From NCBI GenBank assembly GCA_023213395.1, contig CM041465.1:89225741-89289740 (forward strand): a DNA stretch of 64,000 bases. The letters are read 5' to 3'. A model generated the notes under the pieces. It was given only the letters and a program-made list of their open reading frames with translations. It did no database searches and had not been told where the DNA came from. The stretch comes from Cycas panzhihuaensis. Taxonomy: Eukaryota; Cycadophyta. A program made the position numbers and the translations under genes. This document shows, piece after piece, positions 33,022 through 43,683 of this stretch (position 1 is the first letter of the stretch; the number at the start of each line of letters is the position of its first letter).

Positions 33022-35548
33022 TGAAACGCTTGCCGCGGGGTGGTGTCCCTATGTTTAGTAAAAGGGGATAAAAGGTGCAAAGCTAATTAAACTAAACAGT
33101 AAGAACTTCACCTCGCAGGGCATCCATATGCCGGAGCACGGATTCGAGACTGTAGAGGTGCCTGGTTGCTTCTAGGTAGCCATACAAAGCGAGGCCTTCC
33201 TACCCCTCGGATAGCTGGGAAGAGGAGAGAGCGCCTGGCGTGTTGCGTCTTCTCAAGGAAATGAGAAGGCAACGAAATGGAAAGGCAAGTAAACACGTCT
33301 AAGCGTAGGCAAAAGAGGGTATAATGCGGGTAGCTCTAATACAGTGTAAATAATCTAGCTAAGCTAAGCTAACCAATGGATGAAACAATGTAAAGCAAAC
33401 ACACATTCCTTTTTCCCTTTTTAATTCTTTACATGTTCCTAACTATATAAGCATATGTATAAAAGACAATAGTGTAAAAGAGATATGCAGGGAATAAGAA
33501 GAGTACCTGGATCCGGTGCCCGAGTGGAGTGCTACTCGTCCCTTTAGCTCCCACTCCTTTCTACTCTGCTCGTTGTGCATGCGATGCCGGTCGGCGATGG
33601 TTGCCGTAAGCAACTAAAGAGGGGCTAACTTACCTCCCCTTAAACATGTAAAAGCAAAAAGTGGAAAAGAAGTAAAAAGTGTGAAATAATAAGAAATGCA
33701 CTAAACGTAGAACTAACTTGCAATGGGTTTCGTTTCACGTGCAACTCCACTAATGCAAGATCCTGCAAGCAAGTTATGAGAGCACCTCCCTCTCGGAAGA
33801 GGGGCCATAAAATACACCAAATATAGGTACTAAAATCAAATAGAACTATATAAATCCACGCTAAGCATCAATATGTAGCAAAGTAAAATCACAACATACA
33901 ATAAAATCCCCTACCAATGTACACCATAAGCACATCCAAAAAGGAAAAGAGTATAGCCTTGGGATGGCTAACTCACCCACAAAGAGTCTCCACGGAACTC
34001 AGAAAGGAGAAATGGGTTTACAACAAGGTCATAGGATAATAAATAGTAAGAAAGAAGGGAGTAATGGAAAGGTTTGGGGCTTAGGCAGGGTCTAACACTA
34101 ACAGATGGAATTTCTAGAACCGGTGTGGCAATAGGTTACCAACACTGATTTTAGCTTTGAAACTGGATTCCCCAAATTCCCTTAACCTGATTCCTAAGAA
34201 GGCTCTGGTGGCAAAGGGAAAGAGAACAAGGGACAGAACCCTTAGGGAGAAGGACAGTAAGAGGGACAGAACCCCGTCTACCTCCCTCAAATCCTCTTTA
34301 TGTTGCCCCTTTGCAACAACCAACTAAAAATGGGTTGAGAGGGATGATTGGGGAAAACAATAATGTCTCAAAAGAAAAAGGAAGTGGTGCTAATCAAGTG
34401 CAATTACATAAAGCTACACAAACTAGAAATTTATTCACCAAAACATAAAAGAAACAAGAACAACACAAATTGCAAGTAAGAGTAGAGAGTACCTTGTTGG
34501 GGGAAGAACCAAACATAGGTTTGCTGTTAGGAAACAACAGAAATAACTAGTATATGATGAATAATAGTGGCAGGTTTTTGCAAGAGTGAAGTGTGGAAAT
34601 ATCTTTGTAAACTTGGGGCCTTGGTAGTTGGTCCCTTTGGGGAGCTTTTGGTAGAAATCTTCCTTGAAACCTTGGTCACTTACAAGAAGATGTGAAGCCT
34701 GCTATTGAGAGCTGTGGGGCAGTAATGGTCCCTAAAAATCTAGCTTGTAGCAGTGTCCTCTTCCTTGTGGCAGGTTTTTGTTAATGTAGTGTATATCTTT
34801 CTATGCAAATTTAGTAGAAAGTTAGAAAAATGGGCAAAAGATCCTAAAATGAGGAGGAAAATCCCCCTTTATCCCCTGTTCACTGCAGGTGAACATTAGG
34901 GATGTCAGGGTGATGCGAATCGATAGGAGCCACATGGTAGTTCCGTGAAAAAAGTGGAAACTGTCACGTGGTTTTCTTTTTTGAAATTCAAACAAATATA
35001 TCAAGAAGAACTTGGCTGCATTAAAGATCTGCATCACTGAGTTTGCAGTGGTACTAGACTAGCAATAAAAAAAAGATAACATTAGCAGAAATAAAGGTTT
35101 TAGAATTATTATTGAGAGTAAATTGAGCCTGAAATAGCTAGGGGAATACTCAAATGATGGGCAAGTAGCCAAAACAGTAAAGTGAGCCTTAACTAAGGAA
35201 TTAATCAGACTTAGAATAGACTGCAACACGAGCAAAATGTCGTAAATAAAGTGCATATGATCGGGTCAAGCATCCCGAGAGGTCGTGGAGATGATGTGGG
35301 TGGCTATGTGCCATATGGGGTGTAGCATTCACTGAGGAATGCCCCCATTATGAGTCATCATAGGCTAATAGTATGCTGTAAGCACATGCAATATGATCAG
35401 GCAGAGAAGCAATGCATGCAAACAGGCATATGTCAAATAGCCTACGCTAAATAATCTCAATCAAGCATGAGCGGAGAGAAGTAAGAACGTATACCTGAAC
35501 ATACCTGGGTCGATGTATCTCGAGTCCATTCCCAGTAGTTGGGAAACA
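33022..35548 (-). repeat. 3' LTR of Tat copy 2 (2527 bp)
   Basis: Plus-strand ends are TGAAACGCTTGCC and GTTGGGAAACA, i.e. TG...CA. Against 46903-49429 the first 200 bp differ at about 23 positions (all transitions), while 34370-34560 differs at about 6. A block of ~70 bp (34996-35065) is much more diverged than the rest. It contains no gene; short readings in it are not shared with the other LTR. Confidence 0.93.
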
Positions 35549-35910
35549 CTGCCCCCTTAGTAGCAGAGCCTCACTGCTCAGAAGCATGATGTAATGGCAA
35601 ATGCTGACAACCAAAGACATGAGTAGCACATGTATATATATATATATAAAAGCAATAATGAACAGTATATGGACTAAGGGTGTCAACGAGTGTCGTGGCG
35701 AAATGCGTGGACAAGGGAGACGGAGACGAGGACAACATAGGGGCTGCCTACGCGTCATCTAAACATCGACCTACAGGCAAATAGAGCAGATGAAGGGGAT
35801 GGCCCCCATTGCTAAAGTACAACAGGTGATAAGAGGGCATCCAGCAAATTGAACAAGCACATCAGGCTAAAAGCGATCAAAAGCTTGGGCACGGGTTGGC
35901 CAGGTGAGTC
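35549..35910 (-). other. polypurine tract and 3' spacer, Tat copy 2
   Basis: CTGCCCCCTTAG (35549-35560) on the plus strand is the complement of the purine tract beside the LTR. The spacer to the second RNase H is non-coding and includes a TA-dinucleotide run at about 35634-35647. Confidence 0.75.
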
Positions 35911-36342
35911 TCAATGGCGATCGCTAAGAAGAGGGAGGCGACGCTTAAGGATGAGGCAGACGAGGCTATCTGCCTCAGCGTTGAGGTCCCTAGGGATGTG
36001 TTGGATATCGACCAATGAGAAATGAGCCAAGAGCGACCTGGTGGCTGACGCGAGGGTTCTCAGGTGAGGGCATCACACCTGGTAAACTTGGGTGAGATGG
36101 GACACTACAACCTGAGAATCACAAAGCAGCACGATGGGTCCGTGATGGAAACAGAGAGCATCAGTAAGGGCTTCAATAACAGCCGTGTACTCGGCCTCGT
36201 TATTGGTTGCCTGAGGAAGGAAGACTCCAGAACATAGGTAGTCGTGTTTGGAGGGGTTGTGAAGAATCCATGCAGCGGTGGAAGGCCTGGGGTTACCGCA
36301 GCTTCCACCATTAGTAAAAATGTAAAGATATATATTTGAACA
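35911..36342 (-). pseudogene. second (archaeal-type) RNase H, Tat copy 2
   Basis: This is the best preserved copy: one frame of about 144 codons from 36342 to a stop at 35911, with a single internal TGA (36073-36075) where a CGA Arg codon is likely. Motifs in order: IFTNGGSCGNPRPSTAAW (first catalytic Asp is Asn, codon 36310-36312), TNNEAEYTAVIEAL (Glu kept), VLLCDSQVVVSHLTQ (Asp kept), and VDIQHIPRDLNAEADSLV (final His and Asp kept). GNP and HIPR-N-AD.L are typical of archaeal-type RNase HI. It lies about 3.7 kb downstream of integrase, beyond the antisense gene. How it would be translated (separate ORF, subgenomic RNA) is unknown. Confidence 0.85.
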
Positions 36343-36760
36343 CTAAATCTTGGCAACAAGTAGATAGTGACAAAATAAAAAGAAAAAACTCAAATGGCAA
36401 GAAAAAAAGGGGGTGTAAAGGGTAGGAGGACCTAGCAATGAGGTTACCCAAGGACAAGAGCAAGCAGACTGACCACCATCTGAGAGTGGGCGGAAAAAGG
36501 GCACCCTGGAGTACCAAAGGTTGCTTTGGGAAGCGAAACATGCCCTCAGATGAGGGAGCATTTCCTTTGGGGACCCCAAGGGCGAAAAAAGGCTGTGGAA
36601 ATGAGTCCAGGGTGGCGAAATGAGCCAAACAAGTATAAACTTGGGCATGCATGGGAGTAGTGCACAAAATGAGACAAAAGAGGCCATCAGAAAGGTGCAA
36701 TAATGAGGTGCCATAAATGCCCTTGCAAGAGAGGGTAAAAAGGGCATCATTAGAGCACAA
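36311..36760 (-). CDS. 149-codon reading frame upstream of the second RNase H, function unknown
   Basis: Opens with MCSNDALFTLSCKGI and is Leu/Phe/Ser-rich. A part (AQVYTCLAHFATLD) resembles readings in copies 1 and 3 (HVYTPLAYSGILD, IYTPLACFSVL). It overlaps the start of the second RNase H in another frame. It might be an N-terminal extension of that protein; equally, a Leu-rich reading can arise by chance on the complement of the purine-rich plus strand. I do not recognise a domain. Confidence 0.25.
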   Translation of the reverse strand: MCSNDALFTLSCKGIYGTSLLHLSDGLFCLILCTTPMHAQVYTCLAHFATLDSFPQPFFALGVPKGNAPSSEGMFRFPKQPLVLQGALFPPTLRWWSVCLLLSLGNLIARSSYPLHPLFFLPFEFFLFILSLSTCCQDLVFKYISLHFY

Positions 36761-36862
36761 TGAGTGATAGGGCCAGAAGGCAAAGGCGATCAGGGAAACG
36801 GGACGGTCCCAACGGCGGTCATGAGGCTGAAAATGGAGGAAGTACCCATCGGGGCCCCCGCC

Positions 36863-36870
36863 TATATAAG
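36863..36870 (+). promoter_or_regulatory. TATA box of the antisense gene, copy 2
   Basis: TATATAAG directly follows a GC-rich stretch (GGGGCCCCCGCC) and lies 160 bp before the exon 1 ATG at 37030. Its equivalents in copies 1 and 3 are AATAAAAG. Transcription from here would run opposite to the element's genomic RNA. Confidence 0.6.
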
Positions 36871-37053
36871 GAAATCAATTAAAAACTGGATTCATTTTCA
36901 CCAGCTCTCATGCGAAACCAGAGCTATTTCCTTACGACGCGGAGCGCTGCCCAACTTCGAAGGCATGCGGGAGACGATCTGACTGTCAAATTAGAGCACG
37001 GTGAGAGCCAGCAGGACTAGAGAGATGAGATGGAGACGGCTAGGCTAGATCCA

Positions 37054-37546
37054 GTGAGTGGATCTCATAAAACCTTCCCCATTTTAAAGTTTAAAAATTG
37101 TTGCTTTTTGTAAATTTTAATGCATTTTTTATGCCCCTTATAGGCAATTGGATGCCTCTCGAAGTCTGAATTGGACCCAGAAAGAGGCGGGGACCTGGGC
37201 ATTAGGGAGCCCTGGTCCTGGTGGGCCCCCGTGGGGCCCAAAATAAGAAATTTTAAGATTTTCTGGGTAGAAACCCCCCTTTTTAGGGGGGTTACCGTTC
37301 GTACCGCGGCCAAGATAATGGTGTCACAATCTTGGATGCGGGATCGCTATAGGATCACGATCGCCGTGGGACCCACCCTAAACTTAGCGGTACTACTAAG
37401 TTTGGCGCGGTACGCAGGCAGAAAACTAGAAAAAATAAAAGAGGGACCAAACGGCCCCCAAATTTCAGGAAGGAAAAGTAGAGAGATAGCCAGGAGCATA
37501 GATGACTGCTAGGAGGCTGACCTTGACTGATTTTTGGTGATTACAG
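37054..37546 (+). other. intron 1 of the antisense gene, copy 2
   Basis: Donor A/GTGAGT at 37054 is kept as GTGAGT in copy 1 and GTAAGT in copy 3. Acceptor GATTACAG ends at 37546 and leaves phase 0, the only nearby AG that keeps the mobile-domain frame. Lengths 493, 492 and 514 bp in copies 2, 1 and 3. The acceptor AG is AA in copies 1 and 3, consistent with decay. Confidence 0.6.
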
Positions 37547-38708
37547 GCAGTTATCGCAGTGGATAACCATGAAAATGTTAGTATGGCGATGCTCAACTAC
37601 ATAGAGATGATGTCCTAAGAGGACAAGGCAACCTTGCAGAGGTGTGGCCTATACAAGGCCCTGAAGACACCTCAGTTTGCATCAGATTAGAGACTACTAG
37701 TTGATATTGTGTCACATTGGGACATGAGGAGGCATGTATTCCACCTACCTCAGGTAGGTGATGTGACGGTCACACTAGGAGATATCCAAAGGATTCCGGG
37801 GCTACCGACCGGGAGGTCGGTAGCCGGGCAACCGCCAAAGACCGAGGCACAGAGAAGTAGCCTTGTTCTTCACAAGGGTTGATAGATGGGAGTGGAGAGG
37901 AGTTTCCCTCCAGACCATGCTCATGTCACAGATTCCTCGGGTGAGGAAGTTGATCATACTATGCGTTTTGTTCCAGATTTCCCAGAAACAAAACTATAGG
38001 GAGATACCTGAAGGTTGGATAGATGCGGTGCACCATTGCGAGGCAGGCAAGAGGATGGATTGGGCCACCTTGGTTATGGCAAACCTCGTTGCATAGCTGG
38101 ATACTATTCAAACGTCAGGCAGAGGGGGTCTATCATACAACACATTGTTGTAGTGCTGGTTTTTTGACCATACCCCATAGTAGAGTGGGCCCCAATGGTC
38201 CATAAGTGGTAGACACGACTCAGAGGGATGGAGGACCAGGCCCACGTCCGGTGGTCGGTAGAGACGACATTGCTAGACCTCCTTATCCTGACAGACTATG
38301 TAGCTGATCCATATATGACAGTAAGGCGGGAGAGCGATGACGAGGTGGGCAGAGCAGGAGTGCCCATAGACAATGATAATGATGATGATGATGGGGGAGA
38401 TGGGGCCAACCTGTCACGACCTATAGTAGAGGCAAGTCCTTCAAGGACAGTAGGAGGAGCTGAGGGTTCATCCGGGGCTGCCGGAGGAGAGGCAGGCCCA
38501 TCAGGGGCACCAGACGAGAGCAGGGGGCCTGTGACTAGGGCCCGTAGGCTACAGATCATGTGGAGATCTAGGGAGGCGAGAGTCAAGCCAGTACCTACGA
38601 TGAGAGAGGCTGAGTTAGAGGAGGTACCCAAGGATGAGGTACCTGCAACTGGTGGAGAGCCAGGAGGAGAGGATGTCGCCCGAGTAGAGGAGTCGGCAGC
38701 CATGGCAG

Positions 38709-38820
38709 GTGAGACCTAACCATTTCCTTAGTCGTTTAACATTTAGGTAGATGCTTGATTTTATTTTGATCATGGTATGCAGTGGGATATTCACTGACAC
38801 ATGACATGTTGCATTGGCAG
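38709..38820 (+). other. intron 2 of the antisense gene, copy 2
   Basis: GTGAGACC at 38709 to TTGGCAG ending at 38820. The same GTGAGACTC donor occurs at 20158 and 56201, with AG acceptors at 20321 and 56330. Read unspliced, the frame stops six bases into the intron (GAG ACC TAA region); spliced, it continues into the coiled-coil exon. Confidence 0.68.
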
Positions 38821-39296
38821 GTATTGCAGAGATTAGAAGGCTTGTTAAGGCTATGGTGAGGGAGATGTTCCCTCAGGTCTATGCAGAGGGGCAACCGCCC
38901 ATCCAGGTAGAGGATGCGCCTAGGTCAGCAGGTACCCATATGGAGGCATTCACTCCACTGGCGAGGGTGAGAGACATCTGGGCTGCAGAGTCCCAAGAGC
39001 ATATGGCATTTAGGGGACAGCTGCAACGAGAGCTCGACAAGGCCAGAGGTAAGCGAGATGAACTATGCAGACAAGTCCAGGCCTTGGAGACTTAGGGTGG
39101 AGTAGGAGGAGATGCAGAGAGTAGGGTCCAGATAGCAGTACTCAAAGAGCACCTCAGGGTGACAAAGGAGGGACTCCGAGGGGAGAGGGATCATATCCAG
39201 GCCCGATACAATCAACTAGTGGACCAGATGATGTCGAGGTCTAGCAGGAGTAGGACATATACCCACATGACAGCTACGACCCCGAGACGACCATGA

Positions 39297-40061
39297 GACG
39301 AAGGGAGGGAGGCAGGTAGCTCACGGAGGCCCAGGAGGAGCCTCGGAGGGATGTGGTCCCCAGGAGAGGGATCACACAGACCAGGAGATGGCACCCCAGG
39401 AGCGGGGCAACAGTAGTGTAGGAGATGTACATTTGATTTTGACGGGAAAGCACGGGCCTCCAGGGGGTCATATATAGGCTCATATGATTGTACCCCCCTG
39501 CAAGGATACCTGCTTCCTATATGTATGATGTAACATGTTTTTTTGGATGTATATATATATACGGGGTAATTGGAATCCCATTTTAACACGAAATGGCATA
39601 TATATCATGTGGTAGATAGCATGTATGCTTTATCTTTGTATGTTGTAAATGTTTTGATGTAAGTATTTTGTTGTAAATGCATGTATTTCCTTCCATGTAT
39701 GGCTATATATCTAATAGGAGCACATACATCCACCATAAGTGGAGGTGATAGAGAGGTATGAGGTTAGAAATAAAGCGACATGCACATCCACGGAGGAGCA
39801 TAGCGGAATATGTGAAGGAAACAACAGGCAGGAGAGGGGAGTGATGATACTCCAAGGCGTCATCCTAGCTGGGGGATGCCCAAATAAGAAGATAAAAGGT
39901 TCCCGAGAGGGTATGGGAACACAGGTTCTGCGGGAGGAACTAGAGGAAAAAGTGAGAATCCATCCTAAATTACCATTCTACCTATAGTTGGGAGAAATGG
40001 GAATGATTTAAAATGGTAGTTTAGGCTCGTTTCAGAGCATGGCAGAGCGATAACCGAAAGA
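39297..40061. other. spacer between antisense gene and integrase, copy 2
   Basis: It has no conserved ORF. It holds a short TA run at 39549-39560 and an AATAAA at about 39767 on the plus strand that could serve as a poly(A) signal for the antisense transcript. It corresponds to 20834-21769 and 56846-57759. Confidence 0.5.
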
Positions 40062-41250
40062 TCATGCATAGAACTTCTTGAGGAACTTTCCGTTGACTGC
40101 TTTCTCAAATTCCAAGCCTTCCAGGGTAGTGATCCTGTATGCACCATTGTCGAGGCTCTCGAGAACGACGAAGGGGCCTACCCATTTGGGCCCAAATTTG
40201 GCCAGATGGTCGTCAAGGTATTCCAACTTGAGGACATGGTCCCCAGGGCACAAAGGACGAGCACAGAGACATTTATCGTGAGTCCTTTGTAGGTGGGCTT
40301 TCGAAGCGAGATTTGCTTGGTAAGCCATTAAGCACCTCTCATCTAGGACTTTGAGGACCAGGAGGCAAGCCTGGTGGATAGACTCCTCATCAATGGGGCC
40401 TTAAAGGGAAACTCGTAGAGAGGGGATCTCCACTTCTAGTGGGAGTACCACCTCAGTTTCGTAGACTAAGGAGAATGGAGTCATTTCAGTAGCCGTGCAG
40501 ATGGAAGTGCAATAAGCCCATAGGGCGGAAGGGAGTTGGATGTGCCAATCTCTTTGAGATTGGGCAACGGTCTTCTTTAGAATGTTGACGAGCATTTTGT
40601 TGAAAGATTCAACTTGCCCATTTGCCTGGGGGTAATAAGGAGATGATGTCTTATGCGAGATCTTGAATTTCTCGCACAGCTCATCCATTTTCTTATTATA
40701 GAAGGAGGTTCCATTGTCTGTAATTAGGACGTCTGGAATCCCAAAACGGCAAACAATATGCTGGTAGACGAAGGTGGCTATCGTCTTGCCAGGTGTAGTG
40801 GATAGGGGGATTACCTCTGCCCATTTAGTGAAGTATTCGGTAGCGGTTAAGATATATTTATGATGTGTAGAAGATGGTGGCGATATAGCCCCAATGAGGT
40901 CTAAGCCCCATTGAGAAAAGGGCCACGGAGACACGATAAGGTGTAAAGCCTCGAAAGGCACATGAGAGATATTGGCGTGCTCTTGGTATTCCTGACATCT
41001 AAGGGCATAGGCATGGGCATCCTTGAACAAGGACGGCCAGTAATAACCCATGCAGAGGATCCTTTGGGCTATGGATTGGCCCCTAAAGTGGCCCCCACAA
41101 ATGCCATGGTGGCATTCGCAGAGTATTTGGTTTGCTTAAATCGGGAGGCGATGCGTGAGAGGAGGATCCCATCGAAGGATCTCTTGTACAACACTTTGTC
41201 CATGAGGAGGTGTTGCCTAGCGGTGGCGCGGATGCGTGACCTAACCTTAT
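40062..41250 (-). pseudogene. int: Tat integrase, copy 2
   Basis: The N-terminal H2C2 region is partly kept (HHGICGGHFRGQ readable; CQEY where CQEC is expected). The core (40401-41051) is open for 216 codons: FSQWGLDLIGAISPP with D1 at 40899-40901, VLITDNGTSFYNKKM with D2 at 40716-40718, and PQANGQVESFNKML with E at 40608-40610; 35 residues separate D2 and E, the normal DD35E spacing. After a stop near 40400, the C-terminal domain (40062-40328) shows GDHVLKLEYLDDHLAKFGP, the GPF motif and FLKKFYA before the final stop. It is the best preserved integrase in the window. Confidence 0.88.
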
Positions 41251-41289
41251 TAGTGGCTTCAGGGTGATATTCTTGCTGAGTTAAATATT

Positions 41290-41845
41290 GCACAATGTCA
41301 CCATACCACTCACTATCAGCATGCGGGTGAGGGGAAGTGCCCTGGACGGTCAAAATAGACTTGTCTAGGAAAGAGTCATCAATAGGAATACCGCTCGCAT
41401 TGGGGATGGTAGAATTAGCTAATTGTTCTGCTACTATCATTCCCTTCTTCGACTTCCTATTGATGACTTGTAAGTTGAACTCTTGAAGCTGGATAACCCA
41501 ATGACCTGCCCTACCCGTCAAGTCTGAACGAGTAAGTAATTAACACAAGGGATCAGATTAAACAATCATCTTGGTCGTATTACAAAGCAAGTAATGCCTA
41601 AACTTCTCAGTTGCATGGACCAAGGAGAGGCATTCCTTCTCAGCAGGAGGATAGTTTAATTCAATGGCAATGAGAGTGTGGCTAATGAAATAAATAGCCC
41701 TCTCGGTTCCCGAATCATCCTCCTGTGCGAGCATTGCATCCGGGGATTCGTTGGTTACCGAGGTGTACAGGATGAAGGGCCTATCAAAGCGAGGAGGCGC
41801 CAATGTAGGGGCGGAAACGAGAGCTTCCTTAAGCCCTGCGAAGTC
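41290..41845 (-). pseudogene. Tat pol RNase H (degenerate), copy 2
   Basis: Follows RT directly: FILYTSVTNESPDAMLAQ, ERAIYFISHTLIAIELNYPP, EKECLSLVHATEKFRHYL (41558-41803), then after a stop LQEFNLQVINRKSKKG (from 41521). The first catalytic Asp of YTDAS is Ser. The Glu of EKECL is present. The same loss in all three copies suggests the domain was already inactive in their ancestor. Confidence 0.82.
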
Positions 41846-41848
41846 CTT

Positions 41849-42868
41849 TTAGGTCTTATCTGACCAAACAAAAGGGGCTCCTTTCTTTAATAGGTTTGTA
41901 AGAGGCTTGGCGTTTATGGTGAAGTTTGCCAACAAATGCCTCAGAAAATTAAGCCTTCCTAGAAACAACTTAATTTGTTGTTGGGTTCTAGGTGGCGGCA
42001 TGTCAAGGATTGTCTTGACTTTTTTCAGATCGATTTGGATTCCTTGTTGGGACACAAGGAAACCTAAGAGTTTGCTTGAAGTAACGGCAAACATGCATTT
42101 GAGCGGGTTCAAGCTGACGTGATACTTGCGACATCGTATGAAGATGGCCCGCAAATTAGAGGGATGCGCTCTAGTATGTGAAAGGCCCGTCATATCATCC
42201 ATGAAGACCTCCAACGTATTATTGATGAGGTCATGAAAGATGAAATGAATGGTCCTTTGATAAGTAGCCCCTATATTCTTGAGACCAAAGGGCATTGCCT
42301 TGTAGGCAAAGGTACCTCATGGCATAGTGAAGGCCGTCCTGTGGTGGTCTTCAGGAGAAATTTGGATTTGGTTATAGCCGGAGAAGCCATCCATTAAGGA
42401 CATAATTTTGAACCCAGTTGTACGATCAATTATTTGATCAATAAAGGGAAGAGGAAAGTTGTCCTTAGGACAAGCGTTATTTATGTTGTGAAAGTCGATA
42501 TAAATGTGAATGGTCCCATTCTTCTTGGCAACGAGAATGATATTCGATACCCACTTAGGATAATCGATGGAAGAAATGAGTCCCACATCTAGAAGCTTCT
42601 CAACCTCCATCTTAATGGTGGCTAAGAGCTTTGGGTAGAGGGGACACTGCTTCTGACGCACGGGATGAGCGTCAGGAATAGTCGTAAGGTTGTGGTTGAC
42701 GATGGAGGGGTTGATTCCCTTCATGTCAGAATAGTCCAATGTGAACACATCATGGAATTCCTGGAACAGGAGGGAGTATTCCCTCATTTCATTAGGAGTA
42801 CATTCCACCCCTACCTTAATGATCTTATCTGGGGCAAGGACTATGTCCTGAGTTGCCCCCATACACAT
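41849..42868 (-). pseudogene. Tat reverse transcriptase, copy 2
   Basis: Two long open pieces (42317-42868, 42 codon-aligned to 41849-42295) are separated by one TGA where the family has Trp (TMP-stop-GTFAYK). Motifs: EKLLDVGLISSIDYPKWVSN, CPKDNFPLPFIDQIIDRTTG, LMDGFSGYNQIQISPED, AMPFGLKNIGATYQRTI, the active site VFMDDMTGL with both Asp codons at 42194-42199, and CRKYHVSLNPLKCMFAV. It copies element RNA into DNA. Apart from the stop it looks nearly complete. Confidence 0.9.
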
Positions 42869-42970
42869 AGAATTCCCCTCCTCGAAATGGAGGGGGGTAA
42901 CATTGATAGGAAGAGAGGAAACAGAAGAAGGGATCGGGTCAGCTAGTGTGGATCCAATCGCTAGGACCTT

Positions 42971-43600
42971 CTAGTGGCCAAGCTTGTGATGGCCAGAAGG
43001 TAAACTAGGCATGGAGCTAGCTAAGTGCTCCAGTAAAGCCTCGTCATCCTTGAAGTAGTCCACCCCATGGATGACCTGACTTCGAATGGACGAGGTACGG
43101 GATGGTATGGGAGTGATAGGACCGGTATGCCTTGTAAGCTGCCCAACATCCCTAAGGGACTTTAACTGAGAGTCAAGGAGAGATCCCTTATAAAAATCAA
43201 GAGGGGAACTCTCAATGCCATCACCTGCGGAGGGTGGTGGAATGGAAGATCTAGGAACCTGATGATCGACATGCACAATGACATGGGACATGTGAAAGTG
43301 ACCAGGCTCTATAACAAAAGGGGTCCTAAGGGGAGACCTAGAATGAGAAGAGTGCCCCCCACTAGCGCAGAGGAAGGAAATAGGATGAGGAATGTCCTCA
43401 TCTTCGCTATGGGACCAGTCGTCGTCAAACATGATGAGGTACCCATAGCTTCCGATGCCGATGGGGGCAAAATGCGTTAAATCAGGGGAAGAAGATATGG
43501 GATCTTCTTCGTGACAAGCAGAATCGGGGATTCTAATGGAGTAGGACAGGCATGATCGGAAGGGCATTTGTTTCCCTTCGTATGGCTATAGCTTACCTGA
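42971..43600 (-). pseudogene. protease-RT linker, copy 2 (198 codons open)
   Basis: An open acidic, His/Ser/Pro-rich stretch (LTHFAPIGIGSYGYLIMFDD, HSEDEDIPHPISF, VIHGVDYFKDDEALLEHLAS) lies between protease and RT. Its conservation in copies 1 and 3 supports coding status. No known domain. Confidence 0.65.
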
Positions 43601-43683
43601 GTAGAAGGCCTAGTTTATTTAGCGAGCGATTGCTCACAGGAGATAACTTTCATTTATCCGTTATGGACAAATTTAAGTTGCCC

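Larger units (their letters stand above)
37030..39296 (+). pseudogene. antisense plant-mobile-domain-like gene, Tat copy 2
   Basis: Model: exon 1 37030-37053 (METARLDP), intron 1 37054-37546, exon 2 37547-38708, intron 2 38709-38820, exon 3 38821-39296. Exon 1 joins exon 2 in frame (AVIAVDNHENVSMAM); exon 2 joins exon 3 in frame at the AMA/GIAEIRR boundary. Exon 2 carries RLLVDIVSHWDMRRHVFHLP, VTVTLGDIQRIPGLPTG, RKLIILCVLFQIS and, after a Pro/Gly/Glu-rich acidic region (38320-38700), the splice donor. Exon 3 is a probable coiled coil (QLQRELDKARGKRDELCRQV) with one internal TAG. The fold resembles the plant mobile domain. The biochemical role is unknown; a Gag-like or regulatory role is speculation. 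Stops and frameshifts (37616, 37689, near 37850, near 38100-38220) break this copy. Confidence 0.75.

Noticed and set aside
33337-33480. Minus-strand TATA-like CTTATATAG in the copy 2 LTR as the genomic promoter
   Set aside because: In the other LTR the same site reads CTTGTATAG and the context gives no further support, so I did not annotate it.
34996-35070. Possible 60-70 bp micro-inversion between the two copy 2 LTRs (against 48876-48950)
   Set aside because: The reverse complement aligns patchily, but a direct-orientation alignment (GCTGC, AAAGA, GAGTTT anchors) works equally well; it is a fast-diverging block, not a shown inversion.
35633-35650. TATA box in the TATATATATA run
   Set aside because: Simple dinucleotide repeat in the non-coding 3' spacer, not placed at an equivalent site in the other copies.
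41678-41863. Plus-strand frames across Tat pol (for example 40962-41267, 42665-42946, 44566-44868)
   Set aside because: They lie opposite the recognised minus-strand integrase, RT and gag and show no family motif.
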